Assembly (NCBI GenBank): GCA_938031185.1
Contig: CALHGX010000028.1
Span: 22,340 to 86,339, forward strand
DNA from: an uncultured bacterium
GTDB lineage: Bacteria > Verrucomicrobiota > Kiritimatiellia > CAIKKV01 > CALHGX01
DNA: 64,000 bases
Direction: 5' to 3'
The notes under the pieces are model-generated. The model saw only the letters and a program-made list of their open reading frames with translations. It did not search any database and was not told where the DNA came from. Shown here piece by piece: positions 1 to 9,502 of this stretch. Each line of letters begins with the position of its first letter. Positions within the stretch are counted from its first letter, which is position 1. A program made the translations under genes and the position numbers.

Positions 1-2
1 AT

Positions 3-266
3 GGTGCGGCGCTGCAGGCGGTGATGAACGAGGCGCCGACGAGGGCGAGGCCGGTTTTGCGGAGCATTTCCTCTGGTGCCCAGCCGCCCGAGTGGGTGCT
101 GCAAGTGGAGGGTGAAGTTGGCCACTACTACGTGCTACAGGGGAGTCCGGATCTCGGTTCGCCGAATTGGAGCGATCTTGCCACGAACGCTGCGTCTGAG
201 CCCGCCTTTTCGGTGGTATTCACCTCCATGTGGCCCCGCGCCTTCTTCCGGGTCTTGGGACGCTGA
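3..266 (+). CDS. C-terminal fragment of a larger protein (5' end outside window)
   Basis: The frame is open from the left edge to a TGA at 264-266, so this is the last ~87 residues of a gene that starts upstream. The tail reads WVLQVEGEVGHYYVLQGSPD, then an N-W-S-D-L-A-T-N stretch, and ends AFFRVLGR. This pattern (a beta-strand with Y-x-L-Q-x-S-x-D/N, a W, and a terminal F-x-R-V) resembles the short C-terminal domain found on many large secreted Verrucomicrobia proteins. The parent function cannot be told from this piece. A GTG at 21 could look like a start but has no ribosome binding site, and the frame continues upstream of it. Confidence 0.55.
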   Translation, partial: GAALQAVMNEAPTRARPVLRSISSGAQPPEWVLQVEGEVGHYYVLQGSPDLGSPNWSDLATNAASEPAFSVVFTSMWPRAFFRVLGR

Positions 267-549
267 ACGTCTTGCGGGAGGGCGGCTAGCCGGCATATTG
301 CATGAGTGTGTTGAGGAATGAGCAGATGGCGGGCGGTGTGGCGGAGCTTTGCCCACATCCGGCCCCTGGGCGACCAATCACCCCCCTGGGCCATTCTCCA
401 TGCCGATCCATTCAGTCCTCTCGCTCCCTCGCCATCCTCCATCCGGTCATGCAATACGCGGGTTAGTCCTTGCATGAGCATGGCTCAAGGGAGGGTGCGC
501 TGTCCTCGAGCTTGCCTGGTTCATTGTTTTTCGAGAAAGTAAGACCCCG
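267..549. other. Intergenic region before the ABC export genes
   Basis: About 280 bases without a convincing gene; short ORFs on both strands have no recognisable content. A 10-base perfect palindrome (CGGCTAGCCG, 283-292) lies just after the upstream stop. It presumably holds the end of the previous transcript and the promoter of the ABC genes, but I see no clear -35/-10 pair or U-tailed terminator. Confidence 0.4.
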
Positions 550-1503
550 ATGAAAGCATGGCGGCAGTTTTTTGCGATCTGGCGGCTGACGGTCGTCGAG
601 TTGGCGCGGGATCCTCTATGTGTGTTGCTGACCGCCACCGCCATGATCTTGACGGTGCTGGTGCCGCCGATCGTCTCCTTTCAACTCGGCGAAGAGACTC
701 GCATGGCGCGCGACGGCGCGCTGGCGTTTCAGCTCGTCTTCGGATTGCTGCTGGCGGGGCTGGCCGCCTCCAGCACGCTGAACCGGGAACTGCGGGAAGG
801 GACAGCCGCCGGCATCTTCTGTTTCGGCGTGCCCCGCGGCGTCTTCTTTCTCGCCAAGTTTGCCGGCGTGGCCACCATGGTCGGTTGGTTCGTGTGGTGC
901 CTGATCCTTTCCACCGTGATCAGTATTCGAACCGCGCCCCGCTATTTTGAAACGGATTTCTTCACGCTCAACCTCTTCATATTGGCGCTGGCGCTGGCGC
1001 CGCTGGGCGCGGCTGGGCTGAATTTTTTCGCGCGCCGTCCGTTCTGGTCGTCGGTCCTGCTGCTCCTGGGCGCGTTGCTGCCCTTGCCGCTTGTCGGCGC
1101 GGCGTTTCGCCCCTCGGGCGAAAGCTGGGGGTTGCCTCTGCCGCTGGACTGGCAAACGCTGCCGGCCAACCTGTTGGTGGCGGAAGCGCTGCTGGTCTTG
1201 ACGGCGCTGTGCATGATGTTGGCGGCGCGCTTGGACGGGCTGCGCACCATGGCGGCGGCTGGAGTGATCGTGGCGCTGGGATTGATGGCGGACTACTGGC
1301 TCAGCGGGCTTCAGGGCCATCCGATCGCCCATCGTCTTGTCAGTCTGCTGCCGAATTGGCAGCATTTCTGGATGGCGGATGCCTTGAGCGGCGGCGGCCG
1401 GGTGCCGTGGGCGTATGTTTTGCAGGCGGCGGGATATGCCGGGTTGCTGTCCGCCGGTTTCCTGGGCATCGGCGCAGCCCTTTTTGCCGCCCGCGAGGTG
1501 TGA
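550..1503 (+). CDS. ABC-2 type transporter permease subunit
   Basis: A 317-residue integral membrane protein with about seven hydrophobic segments (roughly residues 22-45, 58-76, 98-122, 138-155, 166-185, 212-250, 285-312), typical of ABC-2 export permeases. After the second segment, an N-R-E-L-R-E-G-T stretch resembles the cytoplasmic coupling loop in this family. The C-terminus ends A-L-F-A-A-R-E-V, like the LF-x-R-REV ends of other ABC-2 permeases. It is followed at 4 bases by the ATPase gene and then by a second membrane subunit, so the three likely form one exporter. The substrate cannot be told; a role in pulling material out of the membrane or cell is an inference from the family. Confidence 0.75.
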   Translation: MKAWRQFFAIWRLTVVELARDPLCVLLTATAMILTVLVPPIVSFQLGEETRMARDGALAFQLVFGLLLAGLAASSTLNRELREGTAAGIFCFGVPRGVFFLAKFAGVATMVGWFVWCLILSTVISIRTAPRYFETDFFTLNLFILALALAPLGAAGLNFFARRPFWSSVLLLLGALLPLPLVGAAFRPSGESWGLPLPLDWQTLPANLLVAEALLVLTALCMMLAARLDGLRTMAAAGVIVALGLMADYWLSGLQGHPIAHRLVSLLPNWQHFWMADALSGGGRVPWAYVLQAAGYAGLLSAGFLGIGAALFAAREV

Positions 1504-1507
1504 GGCG

Positions 1508-2422
1508 ATGAGCGAAACTGAAAGACCGCACCATGCGCCGGTGATCGAAGCGCGGGGTTTGTCCAAGACGTTCCGCGATTTTTGGGGCCGTCCAAAGATT
1601 CGGGCGGTAAACGGCGTGGACTTCAGTGTGAGCGCGGGCGAAGTGTTCGGTTTGCTTGGGCCCAACGGATCGGGAAAGAGCACAACGATAAAAATGATTT
1701 TGGGACTATTGCGCCCGACATCCGGTGCGGTCAGGGTGTTTGGCCGCGATCCCGGAGACGTCAGCACCCGGTCGAAGTTGGGATACATGCCGGAGGAATC
1801 TGCGCTCTATCGGCACCTGACGCCACGCGAAATCCTTTCCAGTTTTGCGCAACTGGCGGGTGTGCCTCCCGCGGAACGCGCCGAACATGTCAATACGCTG
1901 CTGCGCCTCGTCAATCTGCAGGATGCGGCAGACCGGCTGGTGGGCGAGTTTTCCAAGGGCATGGCCCGCCGGGTGGTGCTGGCCCAGGCCTTACTGGCCG
2001 ATCCGGACCTTCTTCTGCTCGACGAGCCGACTTCAGGACTAGATCCGCTTGGTTGCCGCCAGGTCAAGAACCTGATTCGGGATCTAGCGAACCGCGGGAA
2101 GACGGTTCTTTTGTGCTCTCATCGTCTGGCGGACATGCAGGATGTTTGCGGGCGGGTGATGATTCTGGCAGGGGGTGAAGTGTGCATCGAAGGCGCCGTG
2201 GCCGATCTGCTGTGCCGGCCGGAGCGATGTCGGATCACTGTGCCGCGGCTTTCAGATGAAGCGTTGCGGCAGTTGGTGGAAGCCGTACGCCGGATTGCCG
2301 CCGCCGAGCCGGAGGTGGATCGGCCCATGCGGACGCTGGAGGACTTGTTTCTTGAAGTCATCGAGCGGCGGTTGGTCGCGGGCGACGCCAACTCGCCGCC
2401 GAAGGGAAGTCAGGTGCCGTGA
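1508..2422 (+). CDS. ABC transporter ATP-binding protein
   Basis: A 304-residue ATPase that should power the flanking permeases. The Walker A motif GPNGSGKST lies at about residues 51-59. The signature region E-F-S-K-G-M is a degenerate form of LSGGQ. The Walker B motif L-L-L-L-D-E-P-T-S-G-L-D follows, then the H-loop (L-C-S-H-R). A C-terminal extension of ~80 residues is typical of ABC-2 exporters of the CcmA/NatA kind. The start at 1508 (MSETER) is preferred over upstream in-frame codons because it lies just past the previous stop. The stop overlaps the GTG of the next gene by 4 bases, so the two are translationally coupled. Confidence 0.88.
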   Translation: MSETERPHHAPVIEARGLSKTFRDFWGRPKIRAVNGVDFSVSAGEVFGLLGPNGSGKSTTIKMILGLLRPTSGAVRVFGRDPGDVSTRSKLGYMPEESALYRHLTPREILSSFAQLAGVPPAERAEHVNTLLRLVNLQDAADRLVGEFSKGMARRVVLAQALLADPDLLLLDEPTSGLDPLGCRQVKNLIRDLANRGKTVLLCSHRLADMQDVCGRVMILAGGEVCIEGAVADLLCRPERCRITVPRLSDEALRQLVEAVRRIAAAEPEVDRPMRTLEDLFLEVIERRLVAGDANSPPKGSQVP

Positions 2423-3663
2423 ACATCCTTCGGGCGATCAGCGGATTGACCTGTCGCCTGGTCATCCGTTCGCGATTATTTGCCTGTCTTTTTTTTCTGC
2501 TGCTGCTGGGCGTGGTGGGCCTGCTGCTTACCATCAAAGGGGACGGCACCCCGGCGGGACAGGTTTACGTGTTGCTGCGGTATGCGCTGGCCTACATTCA
2601 GGGGCTGCTTTCCGTGGCCACGCTTTGGACGGCTTGCGCTCTGACCGCCGGCGAAATCGAGGATCGAACGCTGCAAATGACGTTGGTCCGAGCGGTCCAT
2701 CGCTGGCAAATCTGGTTGGGGAAGTGGATGGGGTTGCTGGTCGTGAATGCCGCGCTGTTGCTGTGGGGGAGTGCGCTGATTTTTGGCCTGGTGCAGTGGA
2801 CGTTGCGCGACAATCTTGAATGTGAGCAGTTGCTGGCCGTTCGGCGCGAGGCTGTTCGACTGGGCGAAGAGGCGGCTTCGCTGCGGGTGGTGGCGCCTGG
2901 TGAGCGGACCGAGTGGCGATTTCGCGTTCTCGGGCGGAGCGTATCCACAGCCGCGCCGACGCTGGAATACGTGTGGCAGTCGTCCGACCCGGAGCGCCTC
3001 AAATTGACGGAAGGCAGGTGGGAGTTCCGGGCGGAAGGCGGCATGCCGATTTCGGTGACGGTGACCAATTTTACGGGGCGGCGCGGATGGGTGCGCGCGC
3101 CGGTCGGCATGACGGCAGGCGCATCCGAGATGACGGTGGCTTTTGAGAATAATAATCGGCGGCATCCCGTCACATTCGTTTTCACGCCTGAGAATCAGCC
3201 GGTGCTGCTGATGCCGGCGGGGACACTGACGGGCAATCTTGGGCGCGCGATATTCGTCTTGTGGGCCCGTCTGGCTTTTCTGGCGGCGCTCGGCATCACC
3301 GTGGGATGCCTACTCTCAACGCCGGTGGCTGCGTTTGTGTCGTTTTCTTGCGTTGTGGTGCTGGCTTTTTCCGGCTACATCCGTTCCGTTGTGGCCACCG
3401 GGGTGTTCTATGTGCCGCATGAGGGGGGAACACCTGAGATGGGGCCTTTGGACGCAGGGATCCACGCCCTGTTCCGGGCGGTGGAATGGGTTATTCGCCC
3501 GCTGACGGGGGTGGATCCGCTGACGCTGTTGGCGGAGGGGCGGCAGATTGCGGGCGCGGCGGTGGTGAGCGCGGTTTTTTGGCAGGCGGCCGTTTATGCC
3601 GCAGTCTTGTGGCTGGCTGGTTCCTGGCTTTTCTCCCGCCGGGAAATTGGCGCGGTAGCTTGA
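2419..3663 (+). CDS. ABC-2 type permease-like membrane protein with large extracytoplasmic insert
   Basis: A 414-residue protein with two or three N-terminal hydrophobic segments (about residues 12-36, 50-75 and 96-120), a soluble central part of about 150 residues, and three or four C-terminal segments ending at about residue 405. The middle reads as a small beta-rich domain (V-V-A-P-G-E-R-T-E-W-R-F-R-V ... T-F-V-F-T-P-E-N) probably outside the cytoplasm. The GTG start lies in a GTGA overlap with the ATPase stop. Position and topology make it the second membrane subunit of the exporter. I do not recognise the inserted domain. Confidence 0.65.
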   Translation: MNILRAISGLTCRLVIRSRLFACLFFLLLLGVVGLLLTIKGDGTPAGQVYVLLRYALAYIQGLLSVATLWTACALTAGEIEDRTLQMTLVRAVHRWQIWLGKWMGLLVVNAALLLWGSALIFGLVQWTLRDNLECEQLLAVRREAVRLGEEAASLRVVAPGERTEWRFRVLGRSVSTAAPTLEYVWQSSDPERLKLTEGRWEFRAEGGMPISVTVTNFTGRRGWVRAPVGMTAGASEMTVAFENNNRRHPVTFVFTPENQPVLLMPAGTLTGNLGRAIFVLWARLAFLAALGITVGCLLSTPVAAFVSFSCVVVLAFSGYIRSVVATGVFYVPHEGGTPEMGPLDAGIHALFRAVEWVIRPLTGVDPLTLLAEGRQIAGAAVVSAVFWQAAVYAAVLWLAGSWLFSRREIGAVA

Positions 3664-3693
3664 CAGGCTGAGAGCCTTATTTCCCGGCAGGGC

Positions 3694-4146
3694 CTACGGA
3701 TCGAGGTTTTCCAGCATGCCGGTCTGAAAATTCAGCCGCCGGTAATAGCAGTTTCGCGGTTGCCCATGCTGATTTTTTGTGTGGCAGATGCCGCCGCGCC
3801 GCGGGCGAACCCGGTAGAGCAGCGAGTTCTGTTCGCAATTCACGCGCACTTCCACCAATTCGAACGTTTCACCGGAGGTCTTGCCCTTCTCCCAGAGCTC
3901 ATTGCGGGATGTGCTCCAGAAGATGGCGGTTCGCTCGGCCACGGCCTTGCGTAACGCCTCCTCATTGGTGTAGGCGAGCAGAATCACCTCGCCCGTGTCC
4001 GCATGCTGGACGGCAACGGGAATTACGTTCGGGCAGCGGTCGGCCACCTTGCGTATCTTACCGAAATCCAGCTTCAGCTCGCGGCCTTCTTCAAGCGGGT
4101 TCATGCGAAAGACAGCGCTTTCTGTGTCGGCGCATGATGGGGGCAT
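3694..4146 (-). CDS. hisI: phosphoribosyl-AMP cyclohydrolase (HisI)
   Basis: It opens the purine ring of phosphoribosyl-AMP in the third step of histidine synthesis. The 150-residue protein carries the family core: F-W-S-T-S-R-N-E-L-W-E-K-G-K-T-S-G, then V-N-C-E-Q-N-S-L-L-Y-R-V and G-G-I-C-H-T near the end, giving the conserved cysteines for zinc. The usual D-C-D-x-D metal site is altered here (N-C-E-Q-N). It has no PRA-PH (HisE) domain, so it is the single-domain form. It is the last gene of the fatty-acid operon, 12 bases after fabF, an unusual place for a histidine gene. A second possible start is the Met at residue 15 (4104); neither has a clear ribosome binding site. Confidence 0.85.
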   Translation of the reverse strand: MPPSCADTESAVFRMNPLEEGRELKLDFGKIRKVADRCPNVIPVAVQHADTGEVILLAYTNEEALRKAVAERTAIFWSTSRNELWEKGKTSGETFELVEVRVNCEQNSLLYRVRPRRGGICHTKNQHGQPRNCYYRRLNFQTGMLENLDP

Positions 4147-4158
4147 CCGGGGCCGGGT

Positions 4159-5403
4159 TCAAGCGAAGGCGCGAAACGCCAACGTGGCGTTGTGCCCGCC
4201 GAAACCGAGCGAGTTGTTCAAGGCCGCTCGGACCTTGAAGGGGCGCGCCGTGTTCGGCACATAGTCCAGATCGCATTCCGGGTCGGGCGTTTCGTAGTTG
4301 ATGGTGGGCGGCACCATGCCATGGTAGATGGCCAGCGCGCAGGCGATGCTTTCCACGCCGCCGGCGGCGCCGAGCAGGTGGCCGGTCATGGATTTTGTCG
4401 AACTGACCATGACCCGGCGGGCTTGTTCCATGCCCAGCGCGGTTTTGATGGCCGCGGTTTCGTTCTTGTCGTTCAAGTCCGTGCTGGTGCCGTGGGCGTT
4501 GATGTAGTCCACGTCCGCCGGGGTTAGGCCGGCATCTTTCATGGCCAGCATCATGGCGCGGGCGGCTCCTTCTCCGCCTTCGGCGGGAGCCGTGATGTGG
4601 TTTGCATCGCAAGTGGCGCCGTAGCCGGCCAACTCGCAGTAGATCCGAGCTCCGCGCCGACGGGCATGTTCCAGTTCTTCAAGGACCAACATGCCGGCGC
4701 CTTCTCCCATGACGAAACCGTCCCGGTTGGCGTCGAACGGACGGCTGGCTTTTTCCGGCGCGTCATTTCGCGTGCTCAAGGCCCGCATGGAGCAGAACCC
4801 GGCCATGCCGATAGGGGTAATCGTGGCTTCGGCGCCGCCGCTTACCAGCACATCGGCCTCGCCCCGCTGAATGACGCGCAAGGCGTCTCCCAGGCAGTGC
4901 GCCGCGCTGGCGCAGGCGGACACCACGGAGTAGTTGGGTCCTTTGAGGCCATGCTCGATGGCGATCAAGCCCGCCACCATGTTGATGATCATTTGAGGAA
5001 TCATGAACGGGGAGCAACGATCCGGCCCTTTTTCCATCAGGACGGTGTGCTGGGCCTCGAGCGTGCTCAGTCCTCCGATGCCCGATCCGGCGATGACGCC
5101 CAAGCGCGTCGGGTCCTCCGCCTTCACGTCCAGGCCCGCGTCCGCAATGGCCATGCGGGCGGCAGCCACGCCGTAGTGGCAGAAGGGATCCATGCGCCGC
5201 TGTTCCTTCTTGGGAATGAAGGCGTCCACATTGAAATCCAGCACTTCGGCGGCAATCTGCGAAGTCAGAGCGGAGGCATCGAAGCGCGTGATGCGCCGCA
5301 CGGAAGAATAGCCGGCCGTCAGGCGCTGCCAGAAGGTGTTCAGCTCGCACCCCAATGGCGACACCACGCCCAACCCCGTCACGACGACTCTGCGCGTTTC
5401 CAT
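4159..5403 (-). CDS. fabF: beta-ketoacyl-ACP synthase II (FabF)
   Basis: It condenses malonyl-ACP with a growing acyl-ACP in fatty-acid elongation. Its 414 residues match the family length. The catalytic triad is visible: Cys164 in V-S-A-C-A-S-A, His304 in A-H-G-T-S-T-D, and His342 in K-S-M-T-G-H-L-L-G-A-A-G, with Lys337 also present. The start METRRVVVTGLG is the usual N-terminus of FabF, with a GAGAGAGG-like ribosome binding site upstream. It follows acpP in the operon with a gap of about 90 bases, the common acpP-fabF order. Confidence 0.96.
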   Translation of the reverse strand: METRRVVVTGLGVVSPLGCELNTFWQRLTAGYSSVRRITRFDASALTSQIAAEVLDFNVDAFIPKKEQRRMDPFCHYGVAAARMAIADAGLDVKAEDPTRLGVIAGSGIGGLSTLEAQHTVLMEKGPDRCSPFMIPQMIINMVAGLIAIEHGLKGPNYSVVSACASAAHCLGDALRVIQRGEADVLVSGGAEATITPIGMAGFCSMRALSTRNDAPEKASRPFDANRDGFVMGEGAGMLVLEELEHARRRGARIYCELAGYGATCDANHITAPAEGGEGAARAMMLAMKDAGLTPADVDYINAHGTSTDLNDKNETAAIKTALGMEQARRVMVSSTKSMTGHLLGAAGGVESIACALAIYHGMVPPTINYETPDPECDLDYVPNTARPFKVRAALNNSLGFGGHNATLAFRAFA

Positions 5404-5491
5404 ACCTCTCTCCTTGCGCTTGGGGATTCTTTTGGAAGAAACGGCGAAGGGGAGAACGAACCCCTCCCCTCCGATCGCCGACGACGGCGCT

Positions 5492-5731
5492 TTAGGAATC
5501 GAAGCCTTTGCCCTTCAAGTAGTCAATGACGGCGCCAACCGTCGTCAGCTTTTCCGCGTCCTCGTCCGGGATTTCGGCGCCGAATTCCTCTTCAAAGGCC
5601 ATGACCAGTTCCACCTGATCCAAGGAATCCGCGCCCAAATCCTCCACGAACGAAGCCTCGCGCGTGACCTGTTCGGCGTTGACGCCCAACTGCTCCACAA
5701 TGATATCCCGCACCTTGTCTTCCAATGCCAT
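5492..5731 (-). CDS. acpP: acyl carrier protein
   Basis: A 79-residue acidic protein that carries acyl intermediates on a 4'-phosphopantetheine arm. The attachment serine is Ser36 in D-L-G-A-D-S-L-D. The helices around it ([12 protein letters not shown] and [11 protein letters not shown]) match AcpP closely. It lies between fabG and fabF as in most bacteria. Note that coaD, which makes the precursor of the arm, is in the same operon. Confidence 0.97.
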   Translation of the reverse strand: MALEDKVRDIIVEQLGVNAEQVTREASFVEDLGADSLDQVELVMAFEEEFGAEIPDEDAEKLTTVGAVIDYLKGKGFDS

Positions 5732-5759
5732 GGCTGCTACTCCTTCTGTTTCCGGTTCC

Positions 5760-6506
5760 CTACATCACCATGCCGCCGCTCACGTTCAATACCTGCCCGG
5801 TCATGTACGAAGACGCGTCGCTGGACAAAAACAGGACTGCCTCCGCCACATCCTCGGGCCGGCCAAAACGGCCGGCCGGAATGGCCTCCAACATCTTACG
5901 GCGTATTTCTTCGGGCAACGCCTCGGTCATCTTGGTTTCAATGAATCCCGGCGCCACCGCGTTGACGCGGATGTTGCGCGAGGCCAACTCCTTCGCCGCG
6001 GACTTGGTCAGCGCAATCACGCCCGCCTTCGAAGCCGCATAGTTACTCTGGCCCGCGTTGCCGATCAAGCCAATTATCGAGGCGATATTGACGATGACGC
6101 CGTTTTTTTGGCGAATCATGAGCTTGGAAGCGGCCTTGGTGAAAAGAAATGTGCCCTTGAGGTTGATGTCAATCACCGCATCCCAGTCTTGCTCGCTCAT
6201 CCGCAGCAGGAAGGTGTCCCGGGTGATCCCGGCGTTGTTCACCAGGATGTCGAGGCGGCCCAGAGCGTTGTTGGTGCCGGAAACCACCGTATCCACGGCG
6301 GCCGCCTGACTCACATCTGCTGCGAAACAGGCGGCTTTTCGTCCACGGCTTTCCACCGCGGACGCCGTGTCCTTGAGCCAGTCGGCCTGCAGGTCGCAGA
6401 GGGCTACATCCGCGCCATTTGCGGCCAGCTTTTCAGCAATGGCACGCCCGATGCCCCGGGCCGCCCCCGTCACCAACGCGACTTTTCCGTCCAACACTCC
6501 CACCAT
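5760..6506 (-). CDS. fabG: 3-oxoacyl-ACP reductase (FabG)
   Basis: An NADPH-dependent reductase of the short-chain dehydrogenase family that carries out the first reduction in fatty-acid elongation. The cofactor motif T-G-A-A-R-G-I-G lies at about 13-20 and N-N-A-G at about 90-93. The catalytic residues are Ser143 (N-I-A-S-I), Tyr156 and Lys160 (S-N-Y-A-A-S-K). Its 248 residues are normal for FabG. Its start lies 37 bases inside the end of fabD, so it is likely translated by coupling. Confidence 0.96.
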   Translation of the reverse strand: MVGVLDGKVALVTGAARGIGRAIAEKLAANGADVALCDLQADWLKDTASAVESRGRKAACFAADVSQAAAVDTVVSGTNNALGRLDILVNNAGITRDTFLLRMSEQDWDAVIDINLKGTFLFTKAASKLMIRQKNGVIVNIASIIGLIGNAGQSNYAASKAGVIALTKSAAKELASRNIRVNAVAPGFIETKMTEALPEEIRRKMLEAIPAGRFGRPEDVAEAVLFLSSDASSYMTGQVLNVSGGMVM

Positions 6507-7465
6507 GCACCCCCACTGTTTTGCCGCCGTGAAACTGCAGCTTGCAGGGCGGCGGCGGCCTTCTCCCAGCTCGGCCGGTCCTGAATACTATGGGTTGAGG
6601 CATCCTTGTCAATGCGCTTGATCAATCCCGCCAGCACCTTGCCCGGCCCGCACTCGACATATTCGTTGACACCGGCTTGCCGGAAGGCTTCCACGCAGTC
6701 GATCCACCGGACGGACGATGTAACTTGGCGGACCATCAGTTTGCGGATTTCATCAGGTGCGCCGTGCGGCCTGCCCAGCACGTTCGACATGACCGGCCAC
6801 GCGGGCGGGTGAAAAGGAATGTTTGCCAGAAAGCACTCCAGTTTCTCCGCGGCGGACTGCATCAAGCGCGAATGATACGCTCCGGCCACATTCAGCAGCA
6901 CGGTGCGCTTGGCCCCAGCGGCCTGCGCCATCTTATCGGCCTCGGCAATGCGGCTTTTTTCGCCTGACAGCACCGTCTGATCCGGCGCATTGAGGTTGGC
7001 GATCTCGACCCCCGTCTCTCGGGCGACACGTTCCAAAACATCCGGAGCGAGACCCATGACGCTGAGCATGGCGCCCGGGCGCTCTTCGCACGCCTCCTGC
7101 ATGAAACGGCCACGGGCCTGCAAGACGCGCAGGGTATCCTCGAACGACAACACCCCGGCCGCATGGAGGGCCGTCCATTCACCCAAGCTCAAGCCGGCCC
7201 CGCCGTAAAACTCCAAGGAAGGGGCTGCCCGGCGCAGCGCCTGAAAGCAGGCCAGGCTGACGGTGAAAATGGCCGGCTGGCAGTTGTCCGATCTTGTCAG
7301 GGCCTCGATCGGTCCCTCGAAACACAATTTCGCCAGATCCAATCCCAGCACGTCTCCGGCGCGGGAAAAGAGAGCCCGGATTTCGGGATCCGCCTCCGCC
7401 AGATCCCGTCCCATGCCGACCGCCTGCGCTCCCTGTCCCGCAAACACCACCGCGCGTTTTCGCAT
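6470..7465 (-). CDS. fabD: malonyl-CoA:ACP transacylase (FabD)
   Basis: It moves malonyl groups from CoA to ACP. The 331-residue protein starts with [14 protein letters not shown], the family N-terminus. The nucleophile is Ser93 in G-L-S-L-G-E (usually GHSLGE) and the partner His198 lies in G-A-Y-H-S-R. The frame is open further upstream, but the ATG at 7465 has a good ribosome binding site (GGGAGG 7-12 bases before it) and lies just after the fabH stop. The tail overlaps fabG by 37 bases, longer than usual. Confidence 0.95.
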   Translation of the reverse strand: MRKRAVVFAGQGAQAVGMGRDLAEADPEIRALFSRAGDVLGLDLAKLCFEGPIEALTRSDNCQPAIFTVSLACFQALRRAAPSLEFYGGAGLSLGEWTALHAAGVLSFEDTLRVLQARGRFMQEACEERPGAMLSVMGLAPDVLERVARETGVEIANLNAPDQTVLSGEKSRIAEADKMAQAAGAKRTVLLNVAGAYHSRLMQSAAEKLECFLANIPFHPPAWPVMSNVLGRPHGAPDEIRKLMVRQVTSSVRWIDCVEAFRQAGVNEYVECGPGKVLAGLIKRIDKDASTHSIQDRPSWEKAAAALQAAVSRRQNSGGAWWECWTEKSRW

Positions 7466-7481
7466 GACGAGCCCTCCCTTT

Positions 7482-8492
7482 CTACCACCGCAACACCATG
7501 GCGCCCCAGGTGAAACCGCCGCCGAAGCCGACCAACAGGACGACATCGCCCTTGCGGATACGGCCGCTGCGCGCTGCCTCGTCCAGTGCCACAGGGATGG
7601 AGGCGGCGGACATGTTGCCATACTTTTCCAGATTGACGTAGACCTTTTCGGGCGGCGCCTCCAGCCGTTCGCGGATGGCTTCGATGATCCGCATGTTGGC
7701 CTGATGCGGGACGATGCAGGCGACGTCGGCCACGGTCATGCCGCACTGGTTTAGCGCCGCGGCGGCGGCGTCCGACATGGCGCGCACGGCATGCTTGAAA
7801 ACTTCCCGGCCCGTCATTTTCATGTAATGCAATCGCTTTTCGAGCGTATTTGCCGAGGTGGGATAACGACTACCACCGCCGGGGAGTTGCAATAAATCGG
7901 TCAGCCGTCCGTCCGAGCCCATGACGGTGGAAAGGATGCCCCGTTCCTCGGGGCCTGCCGAGAGGACCACGGCGCCTGCGCCGTCTCCGAAAAGCACGCA
8001 GGTGGCGCGATCCTGCCAGTCCGTGATGCAACTCAGCTTTTCGGCGCCGATCACAAGAGCGGTGTGTATGGAGCCGGACGCGATGAATTGGCGGGCGGTT
8101 TCCACGCCGTAGAGGAAGCCGGAGCAAGCGGCCTCGATATCGAAACAGACGGCCTTATGCGCTCCGATCAGGTTCTGGACGAAGCAGGCGGTATTGGGAA
8201 AGGGCATGTCAGGCGTGACCGTGCCCACGATGATCAATTCGACGGCCTCCGGCGCAACGCCGGCGGCGGCCAGCGCGCGGCGCGCCGCCTCGGCGGCCAT
8301 GTCCGAGGTGGCCTCGTTGTCTCGTGCGATGCGGCGTTCGCGGATGCCGCTGCGGGTGACGATCCATTCGTCGGTCGTGTCCACCATGCGTTCCAAATCG
8401 GCGTTCGTCAGCACACGGTCTGGCACGTAGGCGCCTGTGCCGGTGATGACCACACGCCGCGGAAGACGGGATGTCTTGTGAGCCGATTTCAT
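7482..8492 (-). CDS. fabH: beta-ketoacyl-ACP synthase III (FabH)
   Basis: It starts fatty-acid synthesis by joining an acyl-CoA primer to malonyl-ACP. The triad is visible: Cys123 in D-I-E-A-A-C-S-G-F, His263 in V-P-H-Q-A-N, and Asn293 in E-K-Y-G-N-M-S-A-A-S. The protein is 336 residues. The chosen ATG at 8492 forms an ATGA overlap with the plsX stop; upstream in-frame codons would run deep into plsX. The N-terminal ~12 residues before the first beta-strand are a little longer than in E. coli FabH. Confidence 0.95.
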   Translation of the reverse strand: MKSAHKTSRLPRRVVITGTGAYVPDRVLTNADLERMVDTTDEWIVTRSGIRERRIARDNEATSDMAAEAARRALAAAGVAPEAVELIIVGTVTPDMPFPNTACFVQNLIGAHKAVCFDIEAACSGFLYGVETARQFIASGSIHTALVIGAEKLSCITDWQDRATCVLFGDGAGAVVLSAGPEERGILSTVMGSDGRLTDLLQLPGGGSRYPTSANTLEKRLHYMKMTGREVFKHAVRAMSDAAAAALNQCGMTVADVACIVPHQANMRIIEAIRERLEAPPEKVYVNLEKYGNMSAASIPVALDEAARSGRIRKGDVVLLVGFGGGFTWGAMVLRW

Positions 8493-9496
8493 TCCAGCGC
8501 TCCCAACTTGGCGATTTCTTTCACGATTTGATGGTTCAAGCGGTGTCCGATGGATTCTTTGGCCACGCGAATGGCATGATAAATCGCCTTGGCCGTGGAT
8601 GCGCCATGGGTGATGATGCACACGCCGTTGACGCCGAGCAGCAGCGCGCCGCCATGAAGTTCCGGGTCCATGCGGTGCTTCATCTTGCGAAGCCCTCCGC
8701 GCAGCAGCGCGGCGGCCAGGAGCCGTAGAGGATTGGCGGTTAGCTCCTGTTTCAGCCAGTGGCCGATCGCCCGCGCGGTGCTTTCCGCGGTTTTTAGAAT
8801 GATGTTGCCGACGAAGCCGTCGCAGACCACAACGTCTGTTTCGCCTTCGAACAGGTCGTGCCCCTCCACATTGCCGCGGAAATTGACCGGCGCGGCTTCC
8901 AGGAGGCGGAAGGTCTCTTTGGTGATCTCGTTGCCCTTGCTGTCCTCGCCGCCGATGCTCATCAGTCCCACCACGGGCCTAGGCTGGCCGAGAATCTCCC
9001 GGGAATAGACCGAACCCATGACGGCGAACTGGGTCAACATTCCCGGCGTGCAATCCGTATTGGCGCCGGCATCAATCAGGACCAAGGGCCGTTTCAAGGT
9101 CGGCAGAACCGTTGCAATGGCCGGCCGCATGACGCCGTCTAACGTCCGCAGTTTCAGCGTGGCCGCCACCACCACGGCGCCGGTGTTGCCGGCGGAGACC
9201 ATGGCGTCGGCCTCGCCTGTCTTGACCATGTCCACGGCCCGGCTGATGGAAGAGTCTTTTTTCTTGCGCACGGCCAAGGCGGGTGTTTCCCCCATACCAA
9301 TGGTCTCGGAGGCATGATGCAGGACGATGCGAGAGGACACGTCGGGGTGGCGGGCCAGTTCCTGCTCCACCACGGACCGGTCGCCCACGAGGATCAGGGA
9401 TTCGACCTGGGAGAATTCCCGCGCCGCCCGAACCCCGCCGGCGACGATTTCTTTCGGGGCGAAATCGCCCCCCATGGCGTCTAAGGCAATACGCAT
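8489..9496 (-). CDS. plsX: phosphate acyltransferase PlsX
   Basis: It turns acyl-ACP into acyl-phosphate, the donor for PlsY in phospholipid synthesis. The 335-residue protein begins MRIALDAMGGDFAP, the hallmark N-terminus of PlsX. It also has the conserved N-T-G-A-V-V-V-A-A and G-G-E-D-S-K-G-N-E segments and ends with a typical helix. It lies 6 bases after rpmF and overlaps fabH by 4 bases, linking phospholipid and fatty-acid synthesis in one transcript. Confidence 0.95.
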   Translation of the reverse strand: MRIALDAMGGDFAPKEIVAGGVRAAREFSQVESLILVGDRSVVEQELARHPDVSSRIVLHHASETIGMGETPALAVRKKKDSSISRAVDMVKTGEADAMVSAGNTGAVVVAATLKLRTLDGVMRPAIATVLPTLKRPLVLIDAGANTDCTPGMLTQFAVMGSVYSREILGQPRPVVGLMSIGGEDSKGNEITKETFRLLEAAPVNFRGNVEGHDLFEGETDVVVCDGFVGNIILKTAESTARAIGHWLKQELTANPLRLLAAALLRGGLRKMKHRMDPELHGGALLLGVNGVCIITHGASTAKAIYHAIRVAKESIGHRLNHQIVKEIAKLGALE

Positions 9497-9502
9497 GGCG
9501 CG